In this document: piece by piece, positions 26,202 to 34,146 of the stretch | Numbering within the stretch: the stretch's first letter is position 1 | How the letters are laid out: every line of letters begins with the position of its first letter | Origin: JANXPZ01 sp033853925 | GTDB lineage: Bacteria > Eisenbacteria > RBG-16-71-46 | DNA: 64,000 nt | Direction of reading: 5' to 3' | Assembly (NCBI GenBank): GCA_033853925.1 | Contig: JAWOLC010000047.1 | Location: 13,014-77,013, forward strand | Program-made: the position numbers and the translations under genes | The notes under the pieces: generated by a model | What the model was told of the DNA's origin: nothing | Database searches by the model: none | Seen by the model: the letters and a program-made list of their open reading frames with translations, nothing else

Positions 26202-26948
26202 TCAGGCTCGGTCGCGCACCAGCGCGAGCAGGCGGCCGAGCAGCGCGTAGCCGAGCAGGACGCCGGCGCCCTCGAAGCCGACGAAGACGGCGACGACGAG
26301 GGCGAAGCGCCGGGGCAGGGTGTGGCTGCCTTCGCCGAACGCCTCCGCGAGCGCCAGGCCCAGGCCCGCGGCCATCCCCGCGGCGAGAGCGATCTTCCAG
26401 GCGTGGCGGCGCGCCCCCGCCGCGGCCTCTCCGGCGCGGCGCCGAGCGTCGCCAGGTTCGTCGCCGCTGCGGACGAGGGTGCGACCCCGGGCCCGCAAGG
26501 CCCGCGCGCAGGCGGTGAGATCGTCCAGCAGATCCGGCGCGCCGGCCTCGGGCGGCGTGAGAAGCGCGGCGGCGAGCGCCCGGACCAGGACGAAGAACGC
26601 GGCCGTGCCGGCGAGGGCCGTGAGGACGACCCCCAGCACTCCCTGGCGCCAGCCCGCGGGGTAGAGCGCCAGCACCACGAGAGCGAGCACGCCGGCCACG
26701 AGGCTCCGCGCGCGCAGCCCGGGCGCGGGAGGCAGGGCGCGGAGGGCCAGGGCGCTCACGAGCGCCGCGACCACGGCCGCGAACGCCGCGAGCTGCACGC
26801 CGAAGGAGCCGACGGCGTCGAAGGGGTCCTCGCAGAATGCGCACGCGCCCGCCAGGGGCGGGACGTGCTTGGCGGCCAGGAAGAGGACCCCGAACGCGAC
26901 CGCCAGCGCGCAGGCCGCGAACGGGGCGAGGTCGAGGCGGACGAGCAT
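26202..26948 (-). CDS. multi-pass membrane protein of unknown function
   Basis: 248 aa from the ATG at 26948. About six hydrophobic segments are visible, including LAPFAACALAVAFGVLFLAA, FAAVVAALVSALALRAL, SLVAGVLALVVLALYP, VVLTALAGTAAFFVLVRAL, IALAAGMAAGLGLALA and ALVVAVFVGFEGAGVLLGYA. A C-x-x-C pair (CAFCEDPFDAVG) sits in the first extramembrane loop, and a charged Arg-rich loop (RAGEAAAGARRHAWK) lies between the fourth and fifth segments. I recognise no family. The shine-dalgarno is weak (GGAG close to the ATG), so the start could be slightly upstream at 26975. Confidence 0.55.
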   Translation of the reverse strand: MLVRLDLAPFAACALAVAFGVLFLAAKHVPPLAGACAFCEDPFDAVGSFGVQLAAFAAVVAALVSALALRALPPAPGLRARSLVAGVLALVVLALYPAGWRQGVLGVVLTALAGTAAFFVLVRALAAALLTPPEAGAPDLLDDLTACARALRARGRTLVRSGDEPGDARRRAGEAAAGARRHAWKIALAAGMAAGLGLALAEAFGEGSHTLPRRFALVVAVFVGFEGAGVLLGYALLGRLLALVRDRA

Positions 26949-27053
26949 GGGCTCCGGAGGAGAGGCGCGCGGCAATGCGTGGGCCAGCGGCGGTATCTAT
27001 ACCACGAGCGGGCGCGGCGGGCGCGCCGGCGACACTCGCGACCGGCACGCGGA

Positions 27054-27081
27054 GGCCCCCGGCGCCGGAGCGCCGGGGGCC
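27054..27081 (-). terminator. hairpin terminator
   Basis: Perfect 12-bp stem GGCCCCCGGCGC (27054-27065) with GCGCCGGGGGCC (27070-27081), tetraloop CGGA. It lies just past the stop of the gene at 27109-27690. Confidence 0.6.
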
Positions 27082-27108
27082 CGGGGGATCTCTCCGCCGT
27101 CCGCCCGC

Positions 27109-27690
27109 TCAGAAGCGAAACGCGAGTCCGAGAGAGGCGGTCCAGAAGTCGGGATTGAAGTGCTGGGGCACGAGAACGCTCCGCTGGTCGCGCATCATCA
27201 CGTAGCGCCCGCTCAGGTCCAGAGCCGCCGACGGAGCGATCGGCACCCGCATGCCGCCGCCCACGTGGACGCCGAACTGCTGCTTGGTCTCGTCCTGCAC
27301 CGCGCTCCCGAGCACGGCCTGGTTGTAGTCGTAGGTCACGTTGTACCAGCCGACCCCGGCGCCGCCGTAGAGCAGCGGCACCGGCTGCAGCCAGAGCGAC
27401 GCGGTCACGGGCCACATCCGCGTCTTCAGCAGCCCGCCGTCCACGGTCTCGCTCCGGTACGAGATGCCGATCTCGTCCTTCAGGAACGGCAGCAGGTCAC
27501 CCCGCAGGGCGATGCCGCCGAACACCTTGGCGTCCGCGTCGCCGTTCACCGACTTGGTGAGCCCGACGGACGGGATCAGCTCCGCGCCGCGGACCGGGCG
27601 AGCGACGAGCAGGGACAGGCCCAGTAGAAGGAGCAACGCGACCCCCGCGCGGCCCGGCACGATACAGAGGGCCTTGGCGTGACTGATCAT
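27109..27690 (-). CDS. outer-membrane beta-barrel protein
   Basis: 193 aa. A signal peptide (VPGRAGVALLLLLGLSLLVA, cleavage after RPVRGA) is followed by a barrel-type domain with paired strands (VFGGIALRGDLLPFLKDEI, LWLQPVPLLYGGAGVGWYNV, FGVHVGGGMRVPIAPSAALD) and a C-terminal aromatic residue in WTASLGLAFRF, the usual BAM-recognised ending. Size and layout match OmpW/OmpA-like eight-strand barrels. AGGAGG lies upstream of the chosen ATG. It is divergent from another small barrel gene at 28210. Exact function unknown. Confidence 0.72.
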   Translation of the reverse strand: MISHAKALCIVPGRAGVALLLLLGLSLLVARPVRGAELIPSVGLTKSVNGDADAKVFGGIALRGDLLPFLKDEIGISYRSETVDGGLLKTRMWPVTASLWLQPVPLLYGGAGVGWYNVTYDYNQAVLGSAVQDETKQQFGVHVGGGMRVPIAPSAALDLSGRYVMMRDQRSVLVPQHFNPDFWTASLGLAFRF

Positions 27691-27844
27691 GACGTCGAAC
27701 CTCCTCTCCTCGAATGCGCCGCGCCGGAACACGCACGCGCTCGGGCGCGGACCTGCTTCCCACGTGGCGGATGCCACCAGCCGCGACGCCGCTCTCGAGC
27801 GACCTCTCGATTCCGCGGGCGCCGGGCCGTTGCCCCAGGCTCGA

Positions 27845-27859
27845 GCAACATCGAGGCCA
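27845..27859 (-). promoter_or_regulatory. weak sigma-54-type -24/-12 candidate
   Basis: On the minus strand TGGCCTC-GATG-TTGC keeps TGGC and TTGC at the right distance but lacks the GGCAC core. It is 155 bp upstream of the barrel gene at 27109-27690. Confidence 0.22.
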
Positions 27860-28103
27860 GAGAGAGGGCCGGGGCGCCTTCGGGCGTCCTGCACGCCCCC
27901 GAAGCCACCACCGGCTCGCGGGCTAGAGGAGCGCGCGGCGGAACTCCGGGCACCAAGCTCGTGCGCGGAGAAGTGTTGCAGCTTCGGTTCCGGAACTGTC
28001 AGGCGGGAGCCGTTTGCACAAAATACACGGCGCGGGGCTCACCCACGGCGTCGCTCGCCCCATCGCCCTGTTGCATGAGCGCGACTTGTGAGGTGAGCGC
28101 GTC

Positions 28104-28118
28104 TGGCCCGGGGCTTGC
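28104..28118 (+). promoter_or_regulatory. sigma-54 promoter (-24/-12)
   Basis: CTGGCCCGGGGCTTGCT matches YTGGCACGRNNNTTGCW except for one base (A to C). It ends 92 bp before the ATG at 28210. Confidence 0.55.
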
Positions 28119-28209
28119 TCTCGCGTCCTTCCGGCTCGCGCGCCGAGGCCGACAGCGCCGAGCCTGAGCCGCGTTCCCTGGAACCATGTCGGGAGGAGGC
28201 ATTCGAACC

Positions 28210-28695
28210 ATGATTCGCAAGCTCGGGAACTCGCTGGCCGCCGCGGCCGCATCGCTCGCGCTGGCGTTCGTCGCCTGCGCCTCCACTCCGTCCCCGGTCC
28301 GCGCCGACACGATGGCCGATCTGCGCGGCGGCGTCTACACGGACGAAGGCGGATTCGCCCTGGGCGGAGGCGTGATCCAGAGGCTGCGGCCCGCCGCGAG
28401 CTGGTACTTCAATCCGAACCTCGAGGCGGCGTTCGCCAACGGCTCGGACGAGGTCTCGCTCAACGCCGACGTGCACTACGACTTTCCCACGGCGACCTCG
28501 TACAACTTCTACGCGGGCGCGGGGCCCGCGCTCATCTTCGACCACCCCGAGGGCGGCAACACGCAGACGAATGCCGGCCTGAACCTGGTGGGCGGAGTCA
28601 ATTGGCACCGGGAAGCGCTGCGTCCGTTCGTGCAGATGAAGGGCGTGCTCAGTGACCAGGGCGAGCTGGCCCTCATGGGCGGCGTGCGCTTCTAG
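28210..28695 (+). CDS. small exported beta-barrel protein
   Basis: 161 aa from ATG 28210; an in-frame ATG at 28186 overlaps the GGGAGGAGG that would serve 28210. The signal peptide is long and Ala-rich with cleavage likely after SPVRA. The mature part is a run of amphipathic strands (FALGGGVIQRLRPAASWYF, TSYNFYAGAGPALIFD, TNAGLNLVGGVNW) ending in ALMGGVRF with the terminal Phe of outer-membrane proteins. Likely a small barrel. Its sigma-54-type promoter and its place just before the two-component genes suggest a target of that system. Confidence 0.65.
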   Translation: MIRKLGNSLAAAAASLALAFVACASTPSPVRADTMADLRGGVYTDEGGFALGGGVIQRLRPAASWYFNPNLEAAFANGSDEVSLNADVHYDFPTATSYNFYAGAGPALIFDHPEGGNTQTNAGLNLVGGVNWHREALRPFVQMKGVLSDQGELALMGGVRF

Positions 28696-28977
28696 CGGGT
28701 CGCGCTCGGCCCCCGGGCCCCGGCCGGCCGCGCCGGAGCCTGGCGGGCGGCGCGCCCACCCCGCCAGCCGCCGGCCGGGCGGGGACGAGCATGTCGGGGC
28801 AGTGGCGAAAGCCGGCGAAAGCGCTAGACTGAGGGCCCGTCCGGCGAGTCGAGCCGTCCGTAAGCGGGGACAAACGTGTGACTCGTCGGAACGGGCCCTC
28901 GCCATGCCTCGTGCGGCGGCCGCCCCGGCTCCCGAGGCGGCGCGACATTCCACCTGGCCGCTCCCCCGGGACGCAAG

Positions 28978-30681
28978 GTGCTCTGGCCTTTCTCTCCACG
29001 CAGGGTCGGCACGCTGCCCGCCACACCCGGCCGCCGTTACGCCACGGCCGGATTCGTCGTGCTCGTCGGGATCGCGATCTCGCTCGTGGTCTGGACGCGC
29101 GCCGCGAGTCAGCGCCGCGCGGAGCTGAGTGGCATGCTGGGCTCTCTCGCCGACGGGACGACGAACACGCTCGAGTGGCAGCTCGACCGTGACGCGAACG
29201 CGGTGCGCGGCCTGGGCATGCTCTGGCAGATGCGGGGGACGTCCCGCGAGGACGCCTGGTCGCTCGACGCCGGCCTCGTGATGGATCGCTTCCCCGGGGT
29301 GCAGTGGCTCGCCTGGGTGGCGCGGGACTCGAGCGAGCAGCGCTTCGTGGCGCGCGACACCACCGCGAGGGTCCCGCCGCGCGTCCTCCGGCAGGCCCAG
29401 TTCGAGCTGAACGCGCCCGCGAACACCATCCTCGACCGCTGGAGCGACGCCTACGAGCTGGACGTGTTCGTGCCGGTGCGCTCGGTCCGCGACAGCCTCG
29501 CCATCATCGTGGGCGAGGTCCGAGTGGACTCGCTGTGGCTCAAGCGGAACGCCCTGCTGAGCGGCGACCTCTCGATCACCCTGCTGGCCGAGAACGGCCG
29601 ACGGCTGCCGCTGCGCGTCCTGCCCGACCGCCTGGCGCCGTCCTGGATGCGGGTGCGCCGCACGCTGACCTCGCCCGCGGGCACGATCCTGGGCGTGGAC
29701 CTCGCGCCCTCGGACGACCTCGTGCGCCAGGTGGCCATGCCCTGGTCGAGCCTCTTCCTGGTCACGGAAGCGTTCCTCTCGATCGCCGTGGGCGTCCTGC
29801 TCCTCTCCCTCCTGCGCTTGCGCGACTTCTCCGCGGCGCTGGCCCGGACCAATCGCGACCTGGATGGGCGGCTCGCCGAGCTGTCCCGGCGGGACCGCGA
29901 GCTGAACGAGCTGAACGAGGCCCTCGAGCAACGGGTGCACGATCGCACCGCCGAGCTGTCGCAGGCGTTGCGCGAGGTGGAGACGTTCAGCCACTCGATC
30001 TCGCACGATCTGCGCTCTCCCATCGGGGCCATCCTGAACTTCGCGGCGGTGCTCGAGGAGGACTACGGCGCGCGCTTCGCCGCCGATGGTGCCCGCCTGA
30101 TCGAGCGCATCCGCGCCGCGGCGGGCCGCGCGAACCAGCTCCTCGACGCCCTCGGCGAGTTCGCGGCGAGCGGCTCGTCGCCCGAGGAGACGCACGCGGT
30201 GGACATGGCCGAGGTGGCGCAGCGCGCGTTCGCCGAGGCCAAGGGTCGGGAGGGCGGGGACGACGACGTCCGCTTCACGGTCGGCGCGCTGCCCCCGGCC
30301 TGGGCGGATCCGGCGCTCGTGCACCGGCTGCTCGTGAATCTGCTGGGGAACGCGCTCAAGTTCTCGCGCGGCCGCGAGGCGCGGGTGATCGAGGTGGGCG
30401 GCTCCGAGGACTCGACCGAGAACACCTACTGGGTACGCGACAACGGCCGCGGCTTCGAGCCCGGGCGCGCGGAGGAGCTCTTCGAGCCCTTCCGGCGCCT
30501 GCACGGCGCCGAAGTCGAGGGCACGGGGCTCGGCCTGGCCATCGTGGCCAGGAGCGTGACCCGCATGGGCGGCCATGTCTGGGCCGAGAGCGACGGGGCG
30601 ACCGGGGCCACGTTCAGCTTCACGCTCCCCCGCCCGGGAGGGAAGGGCGATGCTTCCGCCGGCCATCCTGATCGTGGATGA
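28978..30681 (+). CDS. membrane sensor histidine kinase
   Basis: 567 aa from a GTG start (weak GGGA upstream). Transmembrane segments at about 23-40 and 258-280 enclose a 215-residue extracytoplasmic domain of CHASE-like size (TLEWQLDRDANAVRGLG, GVQWLAWVARDS, DVFVPVR). A coiled linker leads to HisKA with the phospho-acceptor His343 (SISHDLRSPIG), then HATPase: RLLVNLLGNALKF (N box), VRDNGRGFEPGRAEELFEPF (G1/F) and GTGLGLAIV (G2). It is a complete kinase. It overlaps the following receiver gene by 32 bp and shares an operon with an NtrC-type regulator, so it likely phosphorylates one or both. The signal is unknown. Confidence 0.88.
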   Translation: MLWPFSPRRVGTLPATPGRRYATAGFVVLVGIAISLVVWTRAASQRRAELSGMLGSLADGTTNTLEWQLDRDANAVRGLGMLWQMRGTSREDAWSLDAGLVMDRFPGVQWLAWVARDSSEQRFVARDTTARVPPRVLRQAQFELNAPANTILDRWSDAYELDVFVPVRSVRDSLAIIVGEVRVDSLWLKRNALLSGDLSITLLAENGRRLPLRVLPDRLAPSWMRVRRTLTSPAGTILGVDLAPSDDLVRQVAMPWSSLFLVTEAFLSIAVGVLLLSLLRLRDFSAALARTNRDLDGRLAELSRRDRELNELNEALEQRVHDRTAELSQALREVETFSHSISHDLRSPIGAILNFAAVLEEDYGARFAADGARLIERIRAAAGRANQLLDALGEFAASGSSPEETHAVDMAEVAQRAFAEAKGREGGDDDVRFTVGALPPAWADPALVHRLLVNLLGNALKFSRGREARVIEVGGSEDSTENTYWVRDNGRGFEPGRAEELFEPFRRLHGAEVEGTGLGLAIVARSVTRMGGHVWAESDGATGATFSFTLPRPGGKGDASAGHPDRG

Positions 30682-31102
30682 TGACGAGGACTACCTCGAG
30701 ATCGCGGGCCGGGCCATCCGACGGGAGCGGCTGGACACCGAGGTGCACATGGCCCGCACGGGCGCCGACGCGCTGCGGCTCCTGGGGCTCGACGGCCGGC
30801 AGGCGGAGCTGTCCCCGCCGCACCTGGTGGCGGTCTTCGTGGATCTGAACATGCCGGTGGTGGACGGCTGGGACGTGCTGCGGCGGGTGCGGGCCGACGA
30901 GCGCGTGAAGCGCCTGCCCGTGGTGATGATCTCGTCCTCTTCGCGGGTCGAGGACATCCGCCGCAGCTACGACTTCGGCGCCAACAGCTACGTGGTCAAG
31001 CGCTACGGCGGCGCGGAGCCCGGCCGCGACCTGGCTCGGGCGGTGCGGTACTGGACGGAGCTGAACTGCGTGAACCCCATGACGTGGCGGAGGTCGGCAT
31101 GA
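30650..31102 (+). CDS. CheY-like single-domain response regulator
   Basis: 150 aa. Receiver signature: acidic pocket in LIVDDDEDYLEIA, phospho-acceptor Asp65 (VAVFVDLNMPVVDGWDVLRR), the Ser/Thr switch in VMISSSSRVEDI, and Lys117 (NSYVVKRYGG). The insert before Asp65 is the Rcp1-type form common with bacteriophytochrome-like and hybrid kinases. No output domain, so it acts by protein contact or phosphorelay. GGGAGGGAAGG precedes the ATG inside the end of the kinase gene; its stop overlaps the next start (ATGA). Probably a phosphate shuttle between kinase and the sigma-54 activator. Confidence 0.88.
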   Translation: MLPPAILIVDDDEDYLEIAGRAIRRERLDTEVHMARTGADALRLLGLDGRQAELSPPHLVAVFVDLNMPVVDGWDVLRRVRADERVKRLPVVMISSSSRVEDIRRSYDFGANSYVVKRYGGAEPGRDLARAVRYWTELNCVNPMTWRRSA

Positions 31103-32532
31103 GCGAGGCGCGCGAGCCGGGCCCGGGCGCTCCCGAGGACGCGGCGCCCCCGAGCCCGCGCGTCGCCCTGATCGTGGACGACGACCCCATCTTTCGCGAG
31201 AGCCTCGCCCTCCTCGTGCGCCGGGAGGGGTTCGAGGCCGAGGAGGCCGGAACCCTGGCGGAAGCGCGCGCGCGGCTGGCCAAGCGGCCGATCGACGTGG
31301 TGTTCGTGGACCTCGCCCTGCCCGACGGGCACGGCCTCGACCTCCTCGCCCCCGAGACGGACCCGCTGGAGGCGACGGACGTGGTCGTGATCACCGGCAA
31401 CGCCACGCTGGACGCGGCGGTCAGCGCCCTGCGGCAGGGCGTGCTGGACTTCCTCACCAAGCCCGTCGATCGCCCCCGGCTTCGCGCCATCCTGGCGAAC
31501 GTGCTGCGCACCCGCGCCCTGCGCAGCGAGCGGGACGCCTTGCGCAGCGAGCTGCGGGACCTCGGGCACTTCGGGCGGCTCGTGGGCCGCTCGCCCGCCA
31601 TGCAGCGGGTCTACGACCTGATCGCGCGCGTCGCGCCGACCCGAGCCACGGTGCTGCTCATCGGCGAGAGCGGCACCGGCAAGGAGATCGTGGCGGAGAC
31701 CGTGCACCGCATGAGCCCGCGGGCGACCGAGCGGTTCCTGGCGATCAACTGCGGCGCGATGGCGCCGAACGTGATCGAGAGCGAGCTGTTCGGCCACGAG
31801 CGGGGGAGCTTCACCGGCGCCGAGCGCAGCCGGCGGGGCTACTTCGAGGAGGCGAGCGGCGGCACCCTCTTCCTGGACGAGATCACCGAGATGCCGGCCG
31901 AGGCACAGGTGAAGCTCCTCCGCGTGCTCGAGACCGGCGAGCTGCTGCGCGTGGGCGCGTCCGAGCCCACCGGCGTGGACGTGCGTCTGGTCGCGGCGAC
32001 GAACCGCGAGCCGGGGGCCGCCGTGCGCGAGGGGCGCCTGCGCGAGGACCTCTACTACCGCCTCAACGTCTTTCCCATCGCGCTCCCGCCGCTGCGCGAG
32101 CGGGGTGACGACATCGACCTGCTCGCGACCCACTTCCTCGCCGAGTACGACGCCCGCGAGGGAGCGACGCACCGCTGGTCGCCCGAGGCACTGCGCCGCC
32201 TGCGCACGCGGCCCTGGCCGGGCAACGTTCGCGAGCTGCGGAACGTCGTCGAGCGCGCGGCCATCCTGGCCGAGGAGGTGATCACCGACGTGGGCGAGCC
32301 CGCCGCCGAGCCGCCCACGGGTCCGGCGCGGGACACCCCCCTCCTCACCGTGCCGCTCGGAGAGCCCTTCGCCGAGGTGGAGCGTCGTCTCATCCTGGCG
32401 ACGCTGCGCCTCCTGGACGGCGACAAGAAGGAGACGGCGCGCCGCCTCGGCATCAGCCTCAAGACTCTCTACAACCGGCTCAACGTGTACGAGGCCGCGG
32501 GCCGGCTGGAGACGGAGTCCGAGTCGGCTTGA
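31099..32532 (+). CDS. NtrC-family sigma-54-dependent response regulator
   Basis: 477 aa from the ATG at 31099 (GGAGG at proper spacing; four-base overlap with the receiver gene). Receiver: DDDP at 27-30, Asp71 (VVFVDLALPDGHG), Lys121 (FLTKPVD). AAA+ domain: Walker A GESGTGKE at 189-196, sigma-contact loop GSFTGA at 236-241 (GAFTGA with one Ala to Ser change), Walker B in GGTLFLDEITEMP, and WPGNVRELRNVVERA. C-terminal Fis-type HTH: KKETARRLGISLKTLYNRLN. It should remodel sigma-54 holoenzyme at -24/-12 promoters when phosphorylated. Such promoters lie at 28104, 33819 and 36172. Its last 64 bp overlap the sortase gene on the other strand. Confidence 0.93.
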   Translation: MSEAREPGPGAPEDAAPPSPRVALIVDDDPIFRESLALLVRREGFEAEEAGTLAEARARLAKRPIDVVFVDLALPDGHGLDLLAPETDPLEATDVVVITGNATLDAAVSALRQGVLDFLTKPVDRPRLRAILANVLRTRALRSERDALRSELRDLGHFGRLVGRSPAMQRVYDLIARVAPTRATVLLIGESGTGKEIVAETVHRMSPRATERFLAINCGAMAPNVIESELFGHERGSFTGAERSRRGYFEEASGGTLFLDEITEMPAEAQVKLLRVLETGELLRVGASEPTGVDVRLVAATNREPGAAVREGRLREDLYYRLNVFPIALPPLRERGDDIDLLATHFLAEYDAREGATHRWSPEALRRLRTRPWPGNVRELRNVVERAAILAEEVITDVGEPAAEPPTGPARDTPLLTVPLGEPFAEVERRLILATLRLLDGDKKETARRLGISLKTLYNRLNVYEAAGRLETESESA

Positions 32533-33197
32533 GGCGCGTGCCGGCGGCGCCCGGCCGGCCCACGCGCGGCGGGGGCGTGCGCGGCCAGCGCCATCCGGCC
32601 CGCGAGGGCGGGATCCACGGGGACGGCCCGCACCACGAAGCGCTCCGGCGCGGGCCCGATCCAGTGGAACGGGTAGCAGGTCACCAGCGTGAGCATCGCC
32701 CGCCCGTGACCGACGAGCAGATCGCCTCGATCCGGCGGCACGACGAAGGTCGTGTCGACGCGATACGCGAAGACGCCGTCGGGGGTGCGCAGGCGCACGA
32801 GGTCTCCGCTCGCCACGTCGCCCAGCCGGTGGAAATAGGAGTCGCGGTGCGCCGCCAGCGCGACGTTGCCCGGCTCCCCGGGGAACGCCGAGGCCGCGAG
32901 GTGGCCGATTCCGCGTTGCAGGGAGAGGTCGTCCGTCCCCTCGACGATCAGTGCCGAGAGCCCGAGGCGCGGGATCTCCAGCCGCCCCACGAGACCGCTC
33001 TCCGCCGCTTCGCGGCGCGTCGCGCTGGCGATCCGCCCCGTGCGCCCGCGGCGCGAGCGCGGCGCCACGGCCTCGAGCCGCCGAGCGAGCGCCGCCTGGT
33101 GGCTGCGCCCGTCCAGCACGGCCCAGGACCAATAACCCAGGGCGAGGACTCCCACCGTGAAGAGGATCCCCGCCAGCCACGACCGCGCGCGGCTCAT
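32469..33197 (-). CDS. sortase (class D/E-like transpeptidase)
   Basis: 242 aa. One N-terminal anchor (SWLAGILFTVGVLALGYWSW) and an extracytoplasmic sortase domain with the full triad: His117 (ALAAHRDS), Cys174 (LTLVTCYPF) and Arg186 (APERFVVRA). The TLVTCYPF form and lack of a long insert fit class D/E. Sortases cleave a C-terminal sorting motif and join the protein to an amine. It follows the gene of a MPKTAS-tailed protein by 71 bp on the same strand, which is its evident substrate. The tail after residue 195 is low-complexity and lies opposite the end of the NtrC gene. In a Gram-negative-type genome the acceptor is unknown. Confidence 0.85.
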   Translation of the reverse strand: MSRARSWLAGILFTVGVLALGYWSWAVLDGRSHQAALARRLEAVAPRSRRGRTGRIASATRREAAESGLVGRLEIPRLGLSALIVEGTDDLSLQRGIGHLAASAFPGEPGNVALAAHRDSYFHRLGDVASGDLVRLRTPDGVFAYRVDTTFVVPPDRGDLLVGHGRAMLTLVTCYPFHWIGPAPERFVVRAVPVDPALAGRMALAAHAPAARGPAGRRRHAPQADSDSVSSRPAASYTLSRL

Positions 33198-33268
33198 GAC
33201 TCAGCGCCTCCTTCGCCGGGCACCCGACCACTCTGCCCGATGCCGGGCACCCGGCGCTTGGGAGGGCC

Positions 33269-33748
33269 CTACGAACTCCGCCGGCGGAGCGAGAGCGCCA
33301 GGCTCGCGCTCAAGGCCAGGAGCCCCGTGAGCCCGACGAGGGGAAGCGGGCTGGCGGTCTTGGGCATGCTGGAGCTGCCGCTCTGCGTGTCCGAGGGGTT
33401 CGACTGTGACTGGTCCGAGGGGCTGGACTGCATGGTGCCCGACGGGCTCGATTGCGACTGGTCCGAGGGATTCGCCTGGCTCTGGTCCGTCGAGGTCGAA
33501 GGGGTCTCGTCCGAGGGGCCCGTCTGGTTCACGGTCCCGGAGGACTGCTGCTGACTGCCAGAGACCGCCTCCTCGGCGGGGGCCGACGTGCCCGGGTCGT
33601 TCTGCGCGGGAACCGTCCACCAGGCCTGATCACCCGCGCCCGGCTGGTTCTGGGGACCCGAGTACTTGGGATCGATCTCCTTCGCCGTCGCCACTCCCGT
33701 CAGGAGCACCGCCGCTGCGACCACGAGGGACCACATGGTGCGCTTCAT
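33269..33748 (-). CDS. secreted low-complexity protein with sortase sorting signal
   Basis: 159 aa. Signal peptide MKRTMWSLVVAAAVLLTGVATA, a short ordered start (KEIDPKYSGPQNQPGAGDQA), then a Ser/Gln/Pro/Asp/Asn-rich repeat region with units like SDQSQSNPSD (about residues 65-125). The C-terminus is a textbook sorting signal: MPKTAS at 128-133, a hydrophobic helix (PLPLVGLTGLLALSASLALS) and an RRRSS tail. It is the likely substrate of the next gene, the sortase. A -24/-12 sigma-54 element lies about 70 bp upstream of the ATG. The extended repeat region suggests a flexible surface stalk. No enzymatic domain. Confidence 0.8.
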   Translation of the reverse strand: MKRTMWSLVVAAAVLLTGVATAKEIDPKYSGPQNQPGAGDQAWWTVPAQNDPGTSAPAEEAVSGSQQQSSGTVNQTGPSDETPSTSTDQSQANPSDQSQSSPSGTMQSSPSDQSQSNPSDTQSGSSSMPKTASPLPLVGLTGLLALSASLALSLRRRSS

Positions 33749-34146
33749 CCTTTACGCTCCCTTTCGTTCCGCGGCCCACCGAGCGGCCTGGTCCGCCATG
33801 GACCACGGGGGAGGTGTCGCAAGCGGAGTGCCCGAAGGAGAGTCGGAGGGGTTCGCGACTGCCCCTGCGCCGCGATGCTTGCACTTGCGCGGCCCGCAGG
33901 GCGGCCCGAAGCGACGCACCAACTCGAATCTCTGCAGGAGCTACAGTCCGAGGGTACAAACGGAAGCGCCCAGCGGCGTTCCTGCACGCGCCCTTGTCGA
34001 GTTGGCCTGGAGCGGACCGTGGCCTGCGCCCACTCTGGCGGCCCCTCCCGCCCCTGTCGCGCGAAGGCATCGGGACCAGGCGCGGCCAGCGTGGCCTGCT
34101 CTTGACCAAGCGTCGCCGGGACGTCGCGAGCCGCGGCCCGGCGGCC
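33749..34146. other. intergenic region upstream of sortase substrate
   Basis: 398 bp. It holds the sigma-54-type element at 33819-33833 serving the minus strand. No credible gene; the plus-strand open frames lack protein-like composition. Confidence 0.45.
33819..33833 (-). promoter_or_regulatory. sigma-54 promoter of the sortase substrate operon
   Basis: On the minus strand GGGCAC-TCCGC-TTGC keeps the GGCAC core and TTGC at the canonical spacing; the first T of the consensus is G. It is 71 bp upstream of the ATG at 33748. Confidence 0.5.

Larger units (their letters stand above)
27691..28209. other. divergent intergenic region with sigma-54-type elements
   Basis: 519 bp between two barrel genes. 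It carries a strong -24/-12 element on the plus strand (28104-28118), a weaker one on the minus strand (27845-27859), and a 10-bp palindrome GTTCCGGAAC at 27987-27996. No credible gene. Confidence 0.5.

Noticed and set aside
33852..33900. Inverted repeat upstream of the sortase substrate (CCTGCG...CGCAGG type)
   Set aside because: The arms need gaps and mismatches to pair; not convincing as an enhancer site.
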